Part shown: one piece after another, positions 34,233 to 43,051 of the stretch | Layout: each line of letters starts with the position of its first letter | How positions within the stretch are numbered: position 1 is the stretch's first letter | From: Enterococcus hulanensis | Lineage (GTDB): Bacteria > Bacillota > Bacilli > Lactobacillales > Enterococcaceae | Length of the DNA: 64,000 nt | Assembly (NCBI RefSeq): GCF_005405485.1 | Contig: NZ_BJED01000009.1 | Span: forward strand, 1-64,000 | Reading direction: 5' to 3' | Notes under the pieces: model-generated | What the model saw: the letters and a program-made list of their open reading frames with translations, nothing else | Databases searched by the model: none | Told to the model about the DNA's origin: nothing | Program-made: the position numbers and the translations under genes

Positions 34233-35120
34233 TTATTTGCCCTCCTGATTCAATAATGGGAAGCCTAGTTTTTCCCGTTCAGCTACGAAAATTTTCGCAA
34301 CAGAGCGAGCCATGTTGCGGATTCGCGCCAAGTAGCCGGCACGTTCTGTTACTGAAACAGCCCCGCGTGCGTCTAGTAAATTAAACGTATGGCTGCATTT
34401 TAAAATATAATCATACGCTGGATGCACGAGATTCTCATCGATACAGCGCTTCGCTTCTTTTTCAAATTTTTCAAAATTGTCTAGCAGCATTGCTTGATCG
34501 CTTTCTTCAAAGGAATATTTTGAATGTTCATATTCCGGCTGTTTGAAGATTTCACCGTATTTAACACCGGCACTCCATTCCAAATCGTAGACACTGTCCA
34601 CTTCTTGGATATAGGAAGCCAAGCGTTCCAATCCGTAAGTTAATTCAGAAGTTACTGGATGACATTGCAATCCGCCGACCTGTTGGAAATACGTGAACTG
34701 GGTGATCTCCATCCCATCTAGCCAAACTTCCCAACCAACACCGGCACAACCCATTGAAGGATTTTCCCAGTTGTCCTCTACGAAACGAATGTCGTGCTCT
34801 AATGGATCAATTCCCAATAAACGCAAGCTGTCTAAATACAATTCCTGGATGTTTTTTGGTGAAGGCTTCATCACCACTTGGAACTGATGATGTTGATACA
34901 GACGGTTTGGATTTTCACCGTAACGTCCATCAGCCGGACGACGTGAAGGCTCCACGTAAGCGGCACTCCATGGTTCCGGTCCGATTGCTCGTAAAAAAGT
35001 ATACGGACTCATCGTTCCCGCTCCTTTTTCCGTATCATACGCCTGCATCAGCAGACAGCCATTATCTGACCAAAATTTTTGTAACGTCAAAATCATTTCT
35101 TGCACAGTTAATTTGCTCAT
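34233..35120 (-). CDS. glyQ: Glycyl-tRNA synthetase alpha subunit
   Basis: 295 residues, the catalytic class II alpha subunit. Motif 2/3 region visible in [29 protein letters not shown]. The leader is extraordinary: a glycine T-box ends at about 35942, and three 265-bp repeats fill the 820 bp between it and the ATG. Confidence 0.97.
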   Translation of the reverse strand: MSKLTVQEMILTLQKFWSDNGCLLMQAYDTEKGAGTMSPYTFLRAIGPEPWSAAYVEPSRRPADGRYGENPNRLYQHHQFQVVMKPSPKNIQELYLDSLRLLGIDPLEHDIRFVEDNWENPSMGCAGVGWEVWLDGMEITQFTYFQQVGGLQCHPVTSELTYGLERLASYIQEVDSVYDLEWSAGVKYGEIFKQPEYEHSKYSFEESDQAMLLDNFEKFEKEAKRCIDENLVHPAYDYILKCSHTFNLLDARGAVSVTERAGYLARIRNMARSVAKIFVAEREKLGFPLLNQEGK

Positions 35121-35217
35121 TCTTTTTCCTCCTGTTGTTTTTATGTAATTTTTTACTGGTGTCCTTCATAACTAAGTAAAACTGGAAGCTTGCAGGGCAG
35201 CTAGCACATTTTGAGGC

Positions 35218-35482
35218 GATTCCACTAATCAAACTGAAAATAAGGAGCAGAACTCGCAGTCGACTTAAGAACTTAAGGATCATAAATTTTTTGCAAAATT
35301 TATCCTTATCTTCGTCGACATATCATCCAACTAAACCATTTGTCACAATGTTCAATACAAAAAATCTATTAAACTTCTCAGCTGATACGAAACTGCGAAA
35401 AGTTGGACTGACAGCTAACTCATTCAAAGGTATTCATTTTTCGAAAAACGTGAAAAATGAACCCGATCCTCACCACGCATAC
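35218..35482 (-). repeat. 265-bp tandem repeat, unit A (nearest glyQ)
   Basis: Starts at GATTCCACTAA and contains an AT-rich hairpin (35275-35307), GTCGAC flanks and the block CTGCGAAAAGTTGGACTGAC. The repeat lies in the glyQS leader, which reads on the minus strand. Unit A is the most diverged copy at its glyQ-side end. Confidence 0.85.
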
Positions 35483-35748
35483 GATTCCACTAACCCGCAC
35501 TGAAAGTATGGAGCAGAACTCGCAGTCGACTTAAAAACTTAAGGATCATAAATTTTTTGCAAAATTTATCCTTATCATCGTCGACATATCATCCAACTAA
35601 ACAGCTTGTCCCGAAGTAAAGAAAAAATTCCTTTTTAACCTTCTCATCTTAAACAAAACTGCGAAAAGTTGGACTGACAGCTATCTTGGCATTAAGGACA
35701 CATTTTTCAAAAAAACTTGAAAAATATCTCCATCGTCGTTTCGCATAC
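35483..35748 (-). repeat. 265-bp tandem repeat, unit B
   Basis: Same order of blocks as unit A with a 265-bp offset. Its T-box-side linker carries, on the minus strand, the GTGGAATCGTATGCG element and a TTTTTC...GAAAAA hairpin. Confidence 0.85.
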
Positions 35749-35941
35749 GATTCCACTAACCCGCACTGAAAGTATGGAGCAGAACTCGCAGTCGACTTAA
35801 GAACTTAAGGATTATAAATTTTTTGCAAAATTTATCCTTATCTTCGTCGACATATCATCCAACTAAACCGCTTGTCCCGAAGTAAAGAAAAAAATTTTTA
35901 CCCTTCTCATCTCAAACAAAACTGCGAAAAGTTGGACTGAC
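35749..35941 (-). repeat. 265-bp tandem repeat, unit C (truncated by T-box)
   Basis: A 193-bp copy, 266 bp from unit B, ending in GGACTGAC exactly where the T-box terminator's T run begins. Confidence 0.85.
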
Positions 35942-36150
35942 AAAAAAACGTCCCCATGCCGAAAAGAATAATCGGCATAGGGACGTATCAACGCGGTTCC
36001 ACCCTACTTCCAAGCAATTGCTTGGCAGCTTTAACTAAACGTGCTCACAAACGCCAACAAAATTTGTTTCCCTGCTTGGCTTCCACCGGCCCAAACTCGC
36101 TGTGATTTCCACAAATTTCTAAATTTGATCATCGCACCTATTCAACTTGG
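35942..36150 (-). promoter_or_regulatory. Glycine T-box riboswitch of glyQS
   Basis: Minus-strand leader with the T-box core AGGGTGGAACCGCG (36004-35991), Stem I block GGCCGGTGGAAGCC, and specifier GGC at 36055-36053 followed by GTTTGTGAGC, aligning with the known Bacillus glyQS leader. Terminator: a 15-bp stem (35948-35962 with 35972-35986, one mismatch) plus T run. Uncharged tRNA-Gly(GCC) should favour readthrough. Confidence 0.9.
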
Positions 36151-36273
36151 TTCTATAATAGCGACACCGAACCCCTTTTGTCAAATCTTTCTGTTATACG
36201 AGTTACGCTTTTCACAGTTTTTATAGTATAAGATGTTTGATTAATACATTAGATCAATCTTACAGATAAGTCG

Positions 36274-36336
36274 TTTAGCGGAATCGTATGCGTACGAAAA
36301 TGGATTTATTTTTCTGCTTTTGGAAAAATAAACTCC
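36274..36336 (+). repeat. GCGGAATCGTATGCG repeat, copy 2
   Basis: GGAATCGTATGCG then a TTATTTTTC...GAAAAATAA hairpin, between hisK and the glyQS T-box. Same family as 18253-18312 and the linkers of the 265-bp units. Confidence 0.6.
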
Positions 36337-36347
36337 TTAAAAATGAG

Positions 36348-37175
36348 CTAGCTAAAAGGAATCGGCTGAAAAATACCATCCTTCAATTGCATCGTTTCTG
36401 TAAAACCGAGAGATTTTAATAATTCAACGGTCTCTGGAAAATGACAGGTCAGCGTGGTCGTCTCATGACTATCACTTGTAATGATCACTGGACAGTCCCG
36501 CTTCTTCAACTGCTTCAGCAAAAATGGATTCGGATAAGGCGTCGTACGCCAGTTACGAGAAATCGCGCCAGTATTGATCTCCACCATGCCATCATAGGTT
36601 TGAATAATATCGACAACATCATTCAGCGCCTTCAAAGCGATCGCCTGATATTCTCCGCTGTCTTCATCCAACCAAGGATTTTTTTCATTAAATTTCGTGA
36701 TCAAGTCAAAATGACCGACGATCTTTGAATGATTCTGATGAATGTGCCGCACCACTGTATCATAAAAATCGCGTACCATCTGCAGCTTATCTCCCTGATA
36801 CCACTCATCCAAAGTCTTCATTAGACTTTCCGGACTTTCATCGACACTGCGAAAAATGCCTTGACGCGGCGGAAAATAATGAACTGAGCCTACAGTATAA
36901 TCATAGCCGTCAATCGGATCGGCACTGTAATAATCCCACTCAAGTCCTATGCTGATGTTTAATTGCCCTGCTAATTTTTCCTTTAATTCCCGCAAAGCCG
37001 CTTGATAAGCTACTTCATTTTTCACCCCAGGACAACTAGGATCAAAAAGTGCTGGTGAATGACAGGTAAAACCCAAATCCGTAAATCCTAGATCAATCGC
37101 TGCTTGCGCCATATCTTCCAAGGTATCTTTTCCATCGCACCATGTGCTGTGAGTGTGGGCATTTGAATAAAACAT
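36348..37175 (-). CDS. hisK: Histidinol-phosphatase, PHP type
   Basis: 275 residues of the PHP family: N-terminal NAHTHSTWCDGKDT metal motif, GLEWDYY, VGHFDLI and C-terminal ITSDSHE. Removes phosphate from histidinol phosphate, step 8 of histidine synthesis. Last gene of the his operon, 60 bp after hisIE. HisB here is the single-function dehydratase, so this gene supplies the missing phosphatase. Confidence 0.92.
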   Translation of the reverse strand: MFYSNAHTHSTWCDGKDTLEDMAQAAIDLGFTDLGFTCHSPALFDPSCPGVKNEVAYQAALRELKEKLAGQLNISIGLEWDYYSADPIDGYDYTVGSVHYFPPRQGIFRSVDESPESLMKTLDEWYQGDKLQMVRDFYDTVVRHIHQNHSKIVGHFDLITKFNEKNPWLDEDSGEYQAIALKALNDVVDIIQTYDGMVEINTGAISRNWRTTPYPNPFLLKQLKKRDCPVIITSDSHETTTLTCHFPETVELLKSLGFTETMQLKDGIFQPIPFS

Positions 37176-37235
37176 CGCTGATTCCTCCTAATTCGTTTCA
37201 GGGTGATCATTTTTCTAAAAATAAATCGACTCTTC

Positions 37236-37868
37236 TTATTGCATCCGTTCTTGCTTCACTTTTTTATCGACCACATGACGGTTCGCTAGTTCTTGGCGTA
37301 CTTCGGCCAAATCGATCCCCATCTCCACCATCAATACAAGAACATGATACGCTAAATCAGAAATTTCATAAACGGTTTCACTGCGATCTTCCTTCATAGC
37401 ACCGATCACTACTTCAGTCGATTCTTCGCCGACCTTCTTCAAGATTTTTTCGACACCTTTTTCAAATAGATAGCTCGTATAGCTGCCTTCTTGCGGTGCT
37501 TCTTTGCGTCCCTTAACCAATTCATATAAGGTATCGATTGTTGCTTGCGCATCTTCTCCGAATAAAGTTTCGTTAAAGCAACTTTCCGCACCAGTGTGGC
37601 AAGCCGGACCATCTTTTTTTACCTTCGCAACTAACGCATCCTGATCACAATCCAATTTTAATGACACAAGATGTTGATAATTCCCGCTAGTTTCGCCTTT
37701 ACGCCATAATTCCTTGCGGCTGCGAGAATAGAAGGTCATCAATTGATCCTTCAAAGTCAATTCATAACTTTCTTGATTCATATATGCCAATGTCAGAACT
37801 TCATTGGTTTCGGCATCCTGTACGATCACCGGGATCAATCCCTGATCGTCAAATTTCAACTTTGTCAT
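37236..37868 (-). CDS. hisIE: Bifunctional phosphoribosyl-AMP cyclohydrolase / phosphoribosyl-ATP pyrophosphatase
   Basis: 210 residues. HisI domain about 1-115 (WRKGETSGNYQHL; zinc Cys residues in LDCDQDAL and CHTGAESCF) and HisE domain about 118-210 (ILKKVGEESTEVVIGA). Catalyses steps 2 and 3. A 71-bp gap to hisF contains the 38-nt repeat. Confidence 0.95.
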   Translation of the reverse strand: MTKLKFDDQGLIPVIVQDAETNEVLTLAYMNQESYELTLKDQLMTFYSRSRKELWRKGETSGNYQHLVSLKLDCDQDALVAKVKKDGPACHTGAESCFNETLFGEDAQATIDTLYELVKGRKEAPQEGSYTSYLFEKGVEKILKKVGEESTEVVIGAMKEDRSETVYEISDLAYHVLVLMVEMGIDLAEVRQELANRHVVDKKVKQERMQ

Positions 37869-37897
37869 GCTGCACCTTCTTATTCATAATAATGGAA

Positions 37898-37935
37898 CCA
37901 TTTTTCTAATCACGCTAAAGCGTAAAGAAAAACTG
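37898..37935 (-). repeat. 38-nt dispersed repeat, copy 2
   Basis: Reverse complement of 18146-18183 with two differences. Sits in the hisF-hisIE gap and would form a hairpin in the operon mRNA. Confidence 0.7.
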
Positions 37936-37939
37936 AATC

Positions 37940-38698
37940 CTATACGATACGGACAGGAATATCTGCCGCCATCAATTGTTTTTTCAGATCCGGTATCTTT
38001 ACTTCCCCATAATGGAAGATCGATGCCGCTAATCCTGCTTCGATTTTCGGCAGTTGGAACAAATCAATGAAATCTTCACTTTTTCCAGCACCGCCAGATG
38101 CCACGATCGGCAGTGTCGTGATCTCACTGACAGCTTTTAACAACTCCAAATCAAAGCCTTGCTTCACACCATCGGTATCCATACTGTTGATAACAAGCTC
38201 GCCAGCGCCTAATTGTTCTCCCTGACGAATCCAGTCCAGTGCTTCTAAGCCGGTATCTTCACGCCCGCCTTTGGCAAAAACATGCCACTCTTCACCAACA
38301 CGACGAATATCTACTGACAAAACAACACACTGACTGCCATAGCGCTTCGCCCCTTCTTCGATCAGCTGAGGACGGCGAATCGCGCCGGAATTTACACTGA
38401 CTTTATCCGCGCCGCAATTCAAAACTCGTTCAAAATCAGAAACTTCATTGATGCCGCCGCCGACCGTCAAAGGGATAAACACCTCTGAGGCAACCCCCTT
38501 CAAAATATCAGTAAACAAGCCGCGTTCTTCCGCCGATGCCGTAATATCATAAAAGACCAATTCATCTGCACCCTGCTCATTGTAAAAACGAGCCAAAGTC
38601 ACCGGATCATTGACATCTTTCAGACCAGCAAAATTCACACCCTTAACCACGCGTCCATCACGAACATCTAAACAAGGAACGATTCGTTTTGCGATCAT
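37940..38698 (-). CDS. hisF: Imidazole glycerol phosphate synthase cyclase subunit
   Basis: 252 residues, (beta/alpha)8 barrel. Catalytic Asp in IVPCLDVRDGRVVKG and in VVLSVDIRR; phosphate loops GGGI and SGGAG. Joins PRFAR with HisH-derived ammonia. Overlaps hisA by 4 nt. Confidence 0.97.
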   Translation of the reverse strand: MIAKRIVPCLDVRDGRVVKGVNFAGLKDVNDPVTLARFYNEQGADELVFYDITASAEERGLFTDILKGVASEVFIPLTVGGGINEVSDFERVLNCGADKVSVNSGAIRRPQLIEEGAKRYGSQCVVLSVDIRRVGEEWHVFAKGGREDTGLEALDWIRQGEQLGAGELVINSMDTDGVKQGFDLELLKAVSEITTLPIVASGGAGKSEDFIDLFQLPKIEAGLAASIFHYGEVKIPDLKKQLMAADIPVRIV

Positions 38699-39414
38699 TG
38701 GTCGTCACCTCCAGCTGTCAGAACATCTTCCAGTTTCAAGCTGCCGCTGTATAATGATTTGCCGACAATCGCACCGGAAATACCTAATTCTTTTAACCCT
38801 TCGATATCTTCCAACGTTGCCACGCCGCCAGATGCCACGATCTCAACGTCTAGTTGATTCAGCTTTTGATACAACGGTAAATTGATGCCTTCGCCGGTCC
38901 CATCACGGGAAATTTCAGTAAAGATGATTGTTTTCGCGCCCCAAGCAGCTAATTGCTGACAAAATTCAAACGCATCCGTCTCAGTTTTTTCCAGCCAGCC
39001 TTCTACTGCGACTTTTTCATCCTTGGCATCGACACCAATGGCGATCTTGCTGCCATATTTTTTCAGCATGGCTTGTGTGAAGTCGGGGTCCTTTTGAGCG
39101 ATCGTACCAAGAATCACACGATCGACACCTGCTGATAAGCAATGCTCGATGGTTTCCTCATCACGAATACCGCCGCCAACTTCTACAAATAGATTCGTAT
39201 TCTCAACGATTTTTTTGGCAATTCCAAAATAGTGCAGCTTGCCAGCCTTGGCACCATCTAGGTCTACGAGATGCAAATACTTCGCGCCCGCTTTTTCAAA
39301 GGATTGCGCAAAAGCCACAGGATCGTCGCCAAATACTTCTTTTTGATCATAATCGCCCTGATACAGCCGAACCACTTTCTGGTCTAACAAGTCGATTGCG
39401 GGAAAAATTTTCAT
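38695..39414 (-). CDS. hisA: ProFAR isomerase
   Basis: 239 residues, barrel homologous to HisF. IFPAIDLLDQKVVRLYQGDY at the N-terminus carries the catalytic Asp8, IIFTEISRDGTGEG holds the second acid. Step 4 of the pathway. Overlaps hisH and hisF by 4 nt each. Confidence 0.97.
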   Translation of the reverse strand: MKIFPAIDLLDQKVVRLYQGDYDQKEVFGDDPVAFAQSFEKAGAKYLHLVDLDGAKAGKLHYFGIAKKIVENTNLFVEVGGGIRDEETIEHCLSAGVDRVILGTIAQKDPDFTQAMLKKYGSKIAIGVDAKDEKVAVEGWLEKTETDAFEFCQQLAAWGAKTIIFTEISRDGTGEGINLPLYQKLNQLDVEIVASGGVATLEDIEGLKELGISGAIVGKSLYSGSLKLEDVLTAGGDDQ

Positions 39415-40037
39415 ACCGGCACCTCCGTAAATGCTTTTAAGATGTTCAAGCCAACCTCGCCGCTTTTTTCTGGATGGAACTGAGTCCCAAAAACATTTTT
39501 ATTTTGCACAATGCCTGGAATTGAGATCCCATATTCGCTGTCTGCAACTAAGTGTTCCTGACAATCCGTCGCGTAGTAACTGTGGACATAATAAACAAAA
39601 TCATTTTCACCTAATGATTTTACCAACGGACTACCTGTTTTTTTCACGTCTAACTTATTCCAGCCGATCTGCGGGACTTTTAGATCAATATTCGCTTGAT
39701 CGAAGGCTTCCCGCATCGAAACGATTCGCCCGGGAACCAGCCCAAGTCCGGGATGATCACCGAATTCCTCGCTTTTATCAAATAGGAGCTGCATTCCTAA
39801 ACAAATTCCTAAAAAGGGTTTGCCGGAAGCCGCCAACTCCTGAATCGGTTCGACTAGTGATAATTCCTCCAGCTTTTTTCGTGCGTCGCCAAACGCCCCG
39901 ACGCCCGGTAAGATAATCCGGTCCGCGGACTTCAACTCATCTAACGAGCGTGTAACTTGGCATTCCACGCCGAGATATTCCAGCGAGCGCGACAAGCTGA
40001 ATAGATTCCCGACACCATAATCAATAATTGCTAGCAT
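39411..40037 (-). CDS. hisH: Imidazole glycerol phosphate synthase glutaminase subunit
   Basis: 208 residues, class I glutamine amidotransferase. Nucleophile Cys in FLGICLGMQLLF, His and Glu in GTQFHPEKSG. Feeds ammonia to HisF. 88 bp separate it from hisB, containing a TTATTTTTC/GAAAAATAA hairpin. Confidence 0.97.
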   Translation of the reverse strand: MLAIIDYGVGNLFSLSRSLEYLGVECQVTRSLDELKSADRIILPGVGAFGDARKKLEELSLVEPIQELAASGKPFLGICLGMQLLFDKSEEFGDHPGLGLVPGRIVSMREAFDQANIDLKVPQIGWNKLDVKKTGSPLVKSLGENDFVYYVHSYYATDCQEHLVADSEYGISIPGIVQNKNVFGTQFHPEKSGEVGLNILKAFTEVPV

Positions 40038-40125
40038 AGCTGACCTCCTCCATCTACTTCGTTTTATAGTAATTATTTTTCTAAGGAAAAATAAAATTGA
40101 TTCTCATTACAAAAGCAGAACCAAC

Positions 40126-40719
40126 CTAATTTATCGTGCCTTTTGTTGATGGAATCTCGTCTGGAGCAAGCTGATTGATCGCCACCGCTTCACCTAATGC
40201 ACGGCCAAAGCCTTTGAAGCAGGCTTCCACAATATGGTGACTATTTTTACCAGCGATTTGGTGTAAATGAATCGTAGCCCCTAACTCACGAGCAAAGGCA
40301 ATGAAAAACTCCTCCACTAATTCAGTATCAAACTGCTGTCCGATTTTTTCCGTGGGAATATCCAGCTCAACCACCGCCATACCGCGGCCGCTGATATCGA
40401 TAGCCGTCATGACCAGCGCTTCATCCATCGGTAATAAAAAGCTGCCATAACGTTTGATTCCCCGACGATCACCTAAACAGTCAGAAAAGGCCCGACCGAT
40501 GGCAATCGCGATGTCCTCAGTAGTATGATGAGCATCCACCTCAATATCTCCATCACAAACCAAATCAATATCAAAACGTCCATGGCGAACGAAAAGCTCC
40601 AGCATGTGATCTAAAAAGCCTACTCCGGTCTTGATCGTTTGTTGTCCTGTCCCATCGACTGTCAAACTCAGCTGAATCTTTGTTTCGGATGTATTGCGTG
40701 TCACTTCCGCTTTTCTCAT
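40126..40719 (-). CDS. hisB: Imidazoleglycerol-phosphate dehydratase
   Basis: 197 residues, single-function dehydratase. Metal motifs DAHHTTEDIAI and HIVEACFKGFGRAL. Step 7. Overlaps hisC by 4 nt. Confidence 0.97.
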   Translation of the reverse strand: MRKAEVTRNTSETKIQLSLTVDGTGQQTIKTGVGFLDHMLELFVRHGRFDIDLVCDGDIEVDAHHTTEDIAIAIGRAFSDCLGDRRGIKRYGSFLLPMDEALVMTAIDISGRGMAVVELDIPTEKIGQQFDTELVEEFFIAFARELGATIHLHQIAGKNSHHIVEACFKGFGRALGEAVAINQLAPDEIPSTKGTIN

Positions 40720-41774
40720 GCTTCCACCTCTTCTAATATAGTTTTCAGAGCAGCCACTAATTGTTCCATTTGTTCCTGTGTCCCTACAGTGATTCGTAAA
40801 TAATCCTTCGTTCGGGGCTGGTTAAACCAGCGTGCCAAAATTTTCTTTTCCCTTAAAGCCGTGAATAATTTTTCCCCAGCTATTTTCGGATGCTTCGCGA
40901 ATAAGAAATTTCCTTGGCTGTCCGTTTGCTCAAACCCTAGCTTAGTCAGCTCCTGCTTGCTCCATTCTCGGACATTGATCGTCTCTTGAATCTTTTGATC
41001 CACATACTCCTGCTCCTGCAGCACAGCGCCGCCTGCTGCTTGCGTCAAGCTATTGACGTTGTATGGATTCAGACTAAAACGCAAACGGTTCAAATCCGCG
41101 ATCAATTCAGTATTTCCGACACCAAAGCCTAAACGTGCCCCGGCCAATTGGCGGGATTTTGAAAAGGTGCCGACGACTAATAAATTTTTATATTGATCGA
41201 TCAAAGAGACCATTGATTTTCCGCCAAAATCGATATACGCCTCATCCACTACCACTAAGCGGTCGGGATGACGTTTTAAAAAGTCGCAAATTTCTTCTTG
41301 CGGCAGATAGATTCCTGTCGGTGCATTAGGATTTGCAAAAATCACCGTGCCCTTTAATTCCTCATACTTCGCTAATTCCAGTGAAAAATCTTCTTTCAAT
41401 GGAACAACTGTTGCATCGACTTGATAGAGTCCGCTATAGACTTGATAAAAGCCATAAGTCACATCAGGAAACGCGATGCCTTTTTCCGTAAAGCCTTGAA
41501 AAACGTACGATAATACTTCATCGCTGCCATTGCCTAGAAACAGCTGGTCTTGCTTCACTCCTAAATATTGAGCTAAAGGCTTTGCCACAACCTCAACGGC
41601 AATATCCGAATATCGATTCAATTTTTTCGAAGCTTCCGCCACTGCTGCCTCCACGCCCGGTGCTGGCGGATAAGGACTTTCATTGGTATTTAATTTGATG
41701 TATTCCTGTTCATCCACTTGTTCGCCTGGTGTATAAGGAGTCAAATCCTGATATTTTTGATTTAAAAATGTCAT
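40716..41774 (-). CDS. hisC: Histidinol-phosphate aminotransferase
   Basis: 352 residues, fold-type I PLP enzyme. Lys in TFSKSRQLAGARLGF binds PLP; ANPNAPTG and VVDEAYIDF are conserved. Step 8 transamination. Overlaps hisD and hisB by 4 nt. Confidence 0.95.
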   Translation of the reverse strand: MTFLNQKYQDLTPYTPGEQVDEQEYIKLNTNESPYPPAPGVEAAVAEASKKLNRYSDIAVEVVAKPLAQYLGVKQDQLFLGNGSDEVLSYVFQGFTEKGIAFPDVTYGFYQVYSGLYQVDATVVPLKEDFSLELAKYEELKGTVIFANPNAPTGIYLPQEEICDFLKRHPDRLVVVDEAYIDFGGKSMVSLIDQYKNLLVVGTFSKSRQLAGARLGFGVGNTELIADLNRLRFSLNPYNVNSLTQAAGGAVLQEQEYVDQKIQETINVREWSKQELTKLGFEQTDSQGNFLFAKHPKIAGEKLFTALREKKILARWFNQPRTKDYLRITVGTQEQMEQLVAALKTILEEVEA

Positions 41775-43051
41775 GCATCTTCACCTCTTCGTACTTTCAT
41801 TGACCGCGCGTGTCCCATCAGATCTTCTGTCTCCGCAAAGAGCTCCACTGCGGGACCTACTGCTTTCATCGCTTCTTCTGTGTAATAGAGGTAACTGCTC
41901 TTCTTAATAAAATCATCCACAGACAGCGGTGAATAGAAGCGGGCTGTGCCTTCTGTCGGCAAGGTATGGTTCGGTCCTGCAAAATAATCTCCTAAAACTT
42001 CTGGTGTATGATGCCCCAAAAAGACACTGCCGGCATTTTCAACTTTTCCTAATAAAGCAAACGGCTCTGCAACCGATAGTTCAAGATGCTCCGGTGCAAT
42101 TTGGTTAGCGATTGAGATGGCCTCGGCTAAATCTTTAACCAAAATAATTTTGCCATTGTTTTCGATAGCGGCTGCCGCAATTTCTTCTCGCGGCAACTCG
42201 GCTAATTGCTGTGCTACTTCTGCCTGAACTTTTTCAATCAAGGATTCCTCTGTTGTCACAAGAGTGGCTTGAGCTAATTTATCATGCTCTGCCTGTGCCA
42301 GCAGATCAGCAGCGATCCAGCGCGGATTGGCACTGTGATCCGCCACGATCAGAACATCGCTTGGCCCTGCGATCATGTCGATATCCACTGTTCCGTAGAC
42401 CATCTTTTTAGCAGTCGCTACATAAATATTTCCCGGTCCTACGATTTTATCTACTTTAGGAATCGTCTCTGTTCCGTATGCAAGTGCGGCAACTCCGTGA
42501 GCTCCGCCAACTTTATAAATCTCATCCACTCCAGCAATCGAAGCCGCAGCTAAGATCGCAGCAGGAACATTTCCTTCACTGTCCGTTGGTGTGATCATGA
42601 CGATTTTTTTGACTCCAGCGATTTTGGCTGGCAGCACATCCATCAAGACCGTACTAGGATAGGCCGCGGTTCCGCCGGGTACATAAACACCCACTCGAGC
42701 TAAAGGAATAATCCGCTGCCCCGTTACAACGCCGCTTTCCTCAGTGGAAACAAATCCCTGACGAACTTGTTTTTGGTGAAAGGCCAAAATATTTTCCTTC
42801 GCCTGCTCGATTACTGTTAACAATTCTGGTGCGACAGCCTTCAATGCTGCATCGATTTCAGTCTGGCTGACCGCTAAGGAATCCAGCTTGACATGATCGA
42901 TTTCTTCTATTAATTGATAAAGCGCCTGATCACCATCTGTTTGTACGCGCTCAATAATTTTGGTTACAACAGCAGAAACATCCGCGGTCTCAGAATACTT
43001 TCGTGCTAAAATATCGGCTAATTGATCCTTTTTGGTTGAATAAACTCTCAT
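41771..43051 (-). CDS. hisD: Histidinol dehydrogenase
   Basis: 426 residues. Family signature IDMIAGPSDVLIVAD and AQAEHDKLAQATLVT; zinc-binding residues expected in LGHHTPE. Oxidises histidinol to histidine, the last two steps. Overlaps hisZG by 4 nt. Confidence 0.97.
   Translation of the reverse strand: MRVYSTKKDQLADILARKYSETADVSAVVTKIIERVQTDGDQALYQLIEEIDHVKLDSLAVSQTEIDAALKAVAPELLTVIEQAKENILAFHQKQVRQGFVSTEESGVVTGQRIIPLARVGVYVPGGTAAYPSTVLMDVLPAKIAGVKKIVMITPTDSEGNVPAAILAAASIAGVDEIYKVGGAHGVAALAYGTETIPKVDKIVGPGNIYVATAKKMVYGTVDIDMIAGPSDVLIVADHSANPRWIAADLLAQAEHDKLAQATLVTTEESLIEKVQAEVAQQLAELPREEIAAAAIENNGKIILVKDLAEAISIANQIAPEHLELSVAEPFALLGKVENAGSVFLGHHTPEVLGDYFAGPNHTLPTEGTARFYSPLSVDDFIKKSSYLYYTEEAMKAVGPAVELFAETEDLMGHARSMKVRRGEDA

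Noticed and set aside
35218-35941. CRISPR array
   Set aside because: Repeats are about 265 bp, direct and nearly contiguous, with no short repeat-spacer pattern and no cas genes.
36041-36226. 61-codon ORF
   Set aside because: Coincides with the glycine T-box on the opposite strand; no ribosome binding site.
39431-39916. 161-codon plus ORF
   Set aside because: Antisense shadow of hisH with no start signal.
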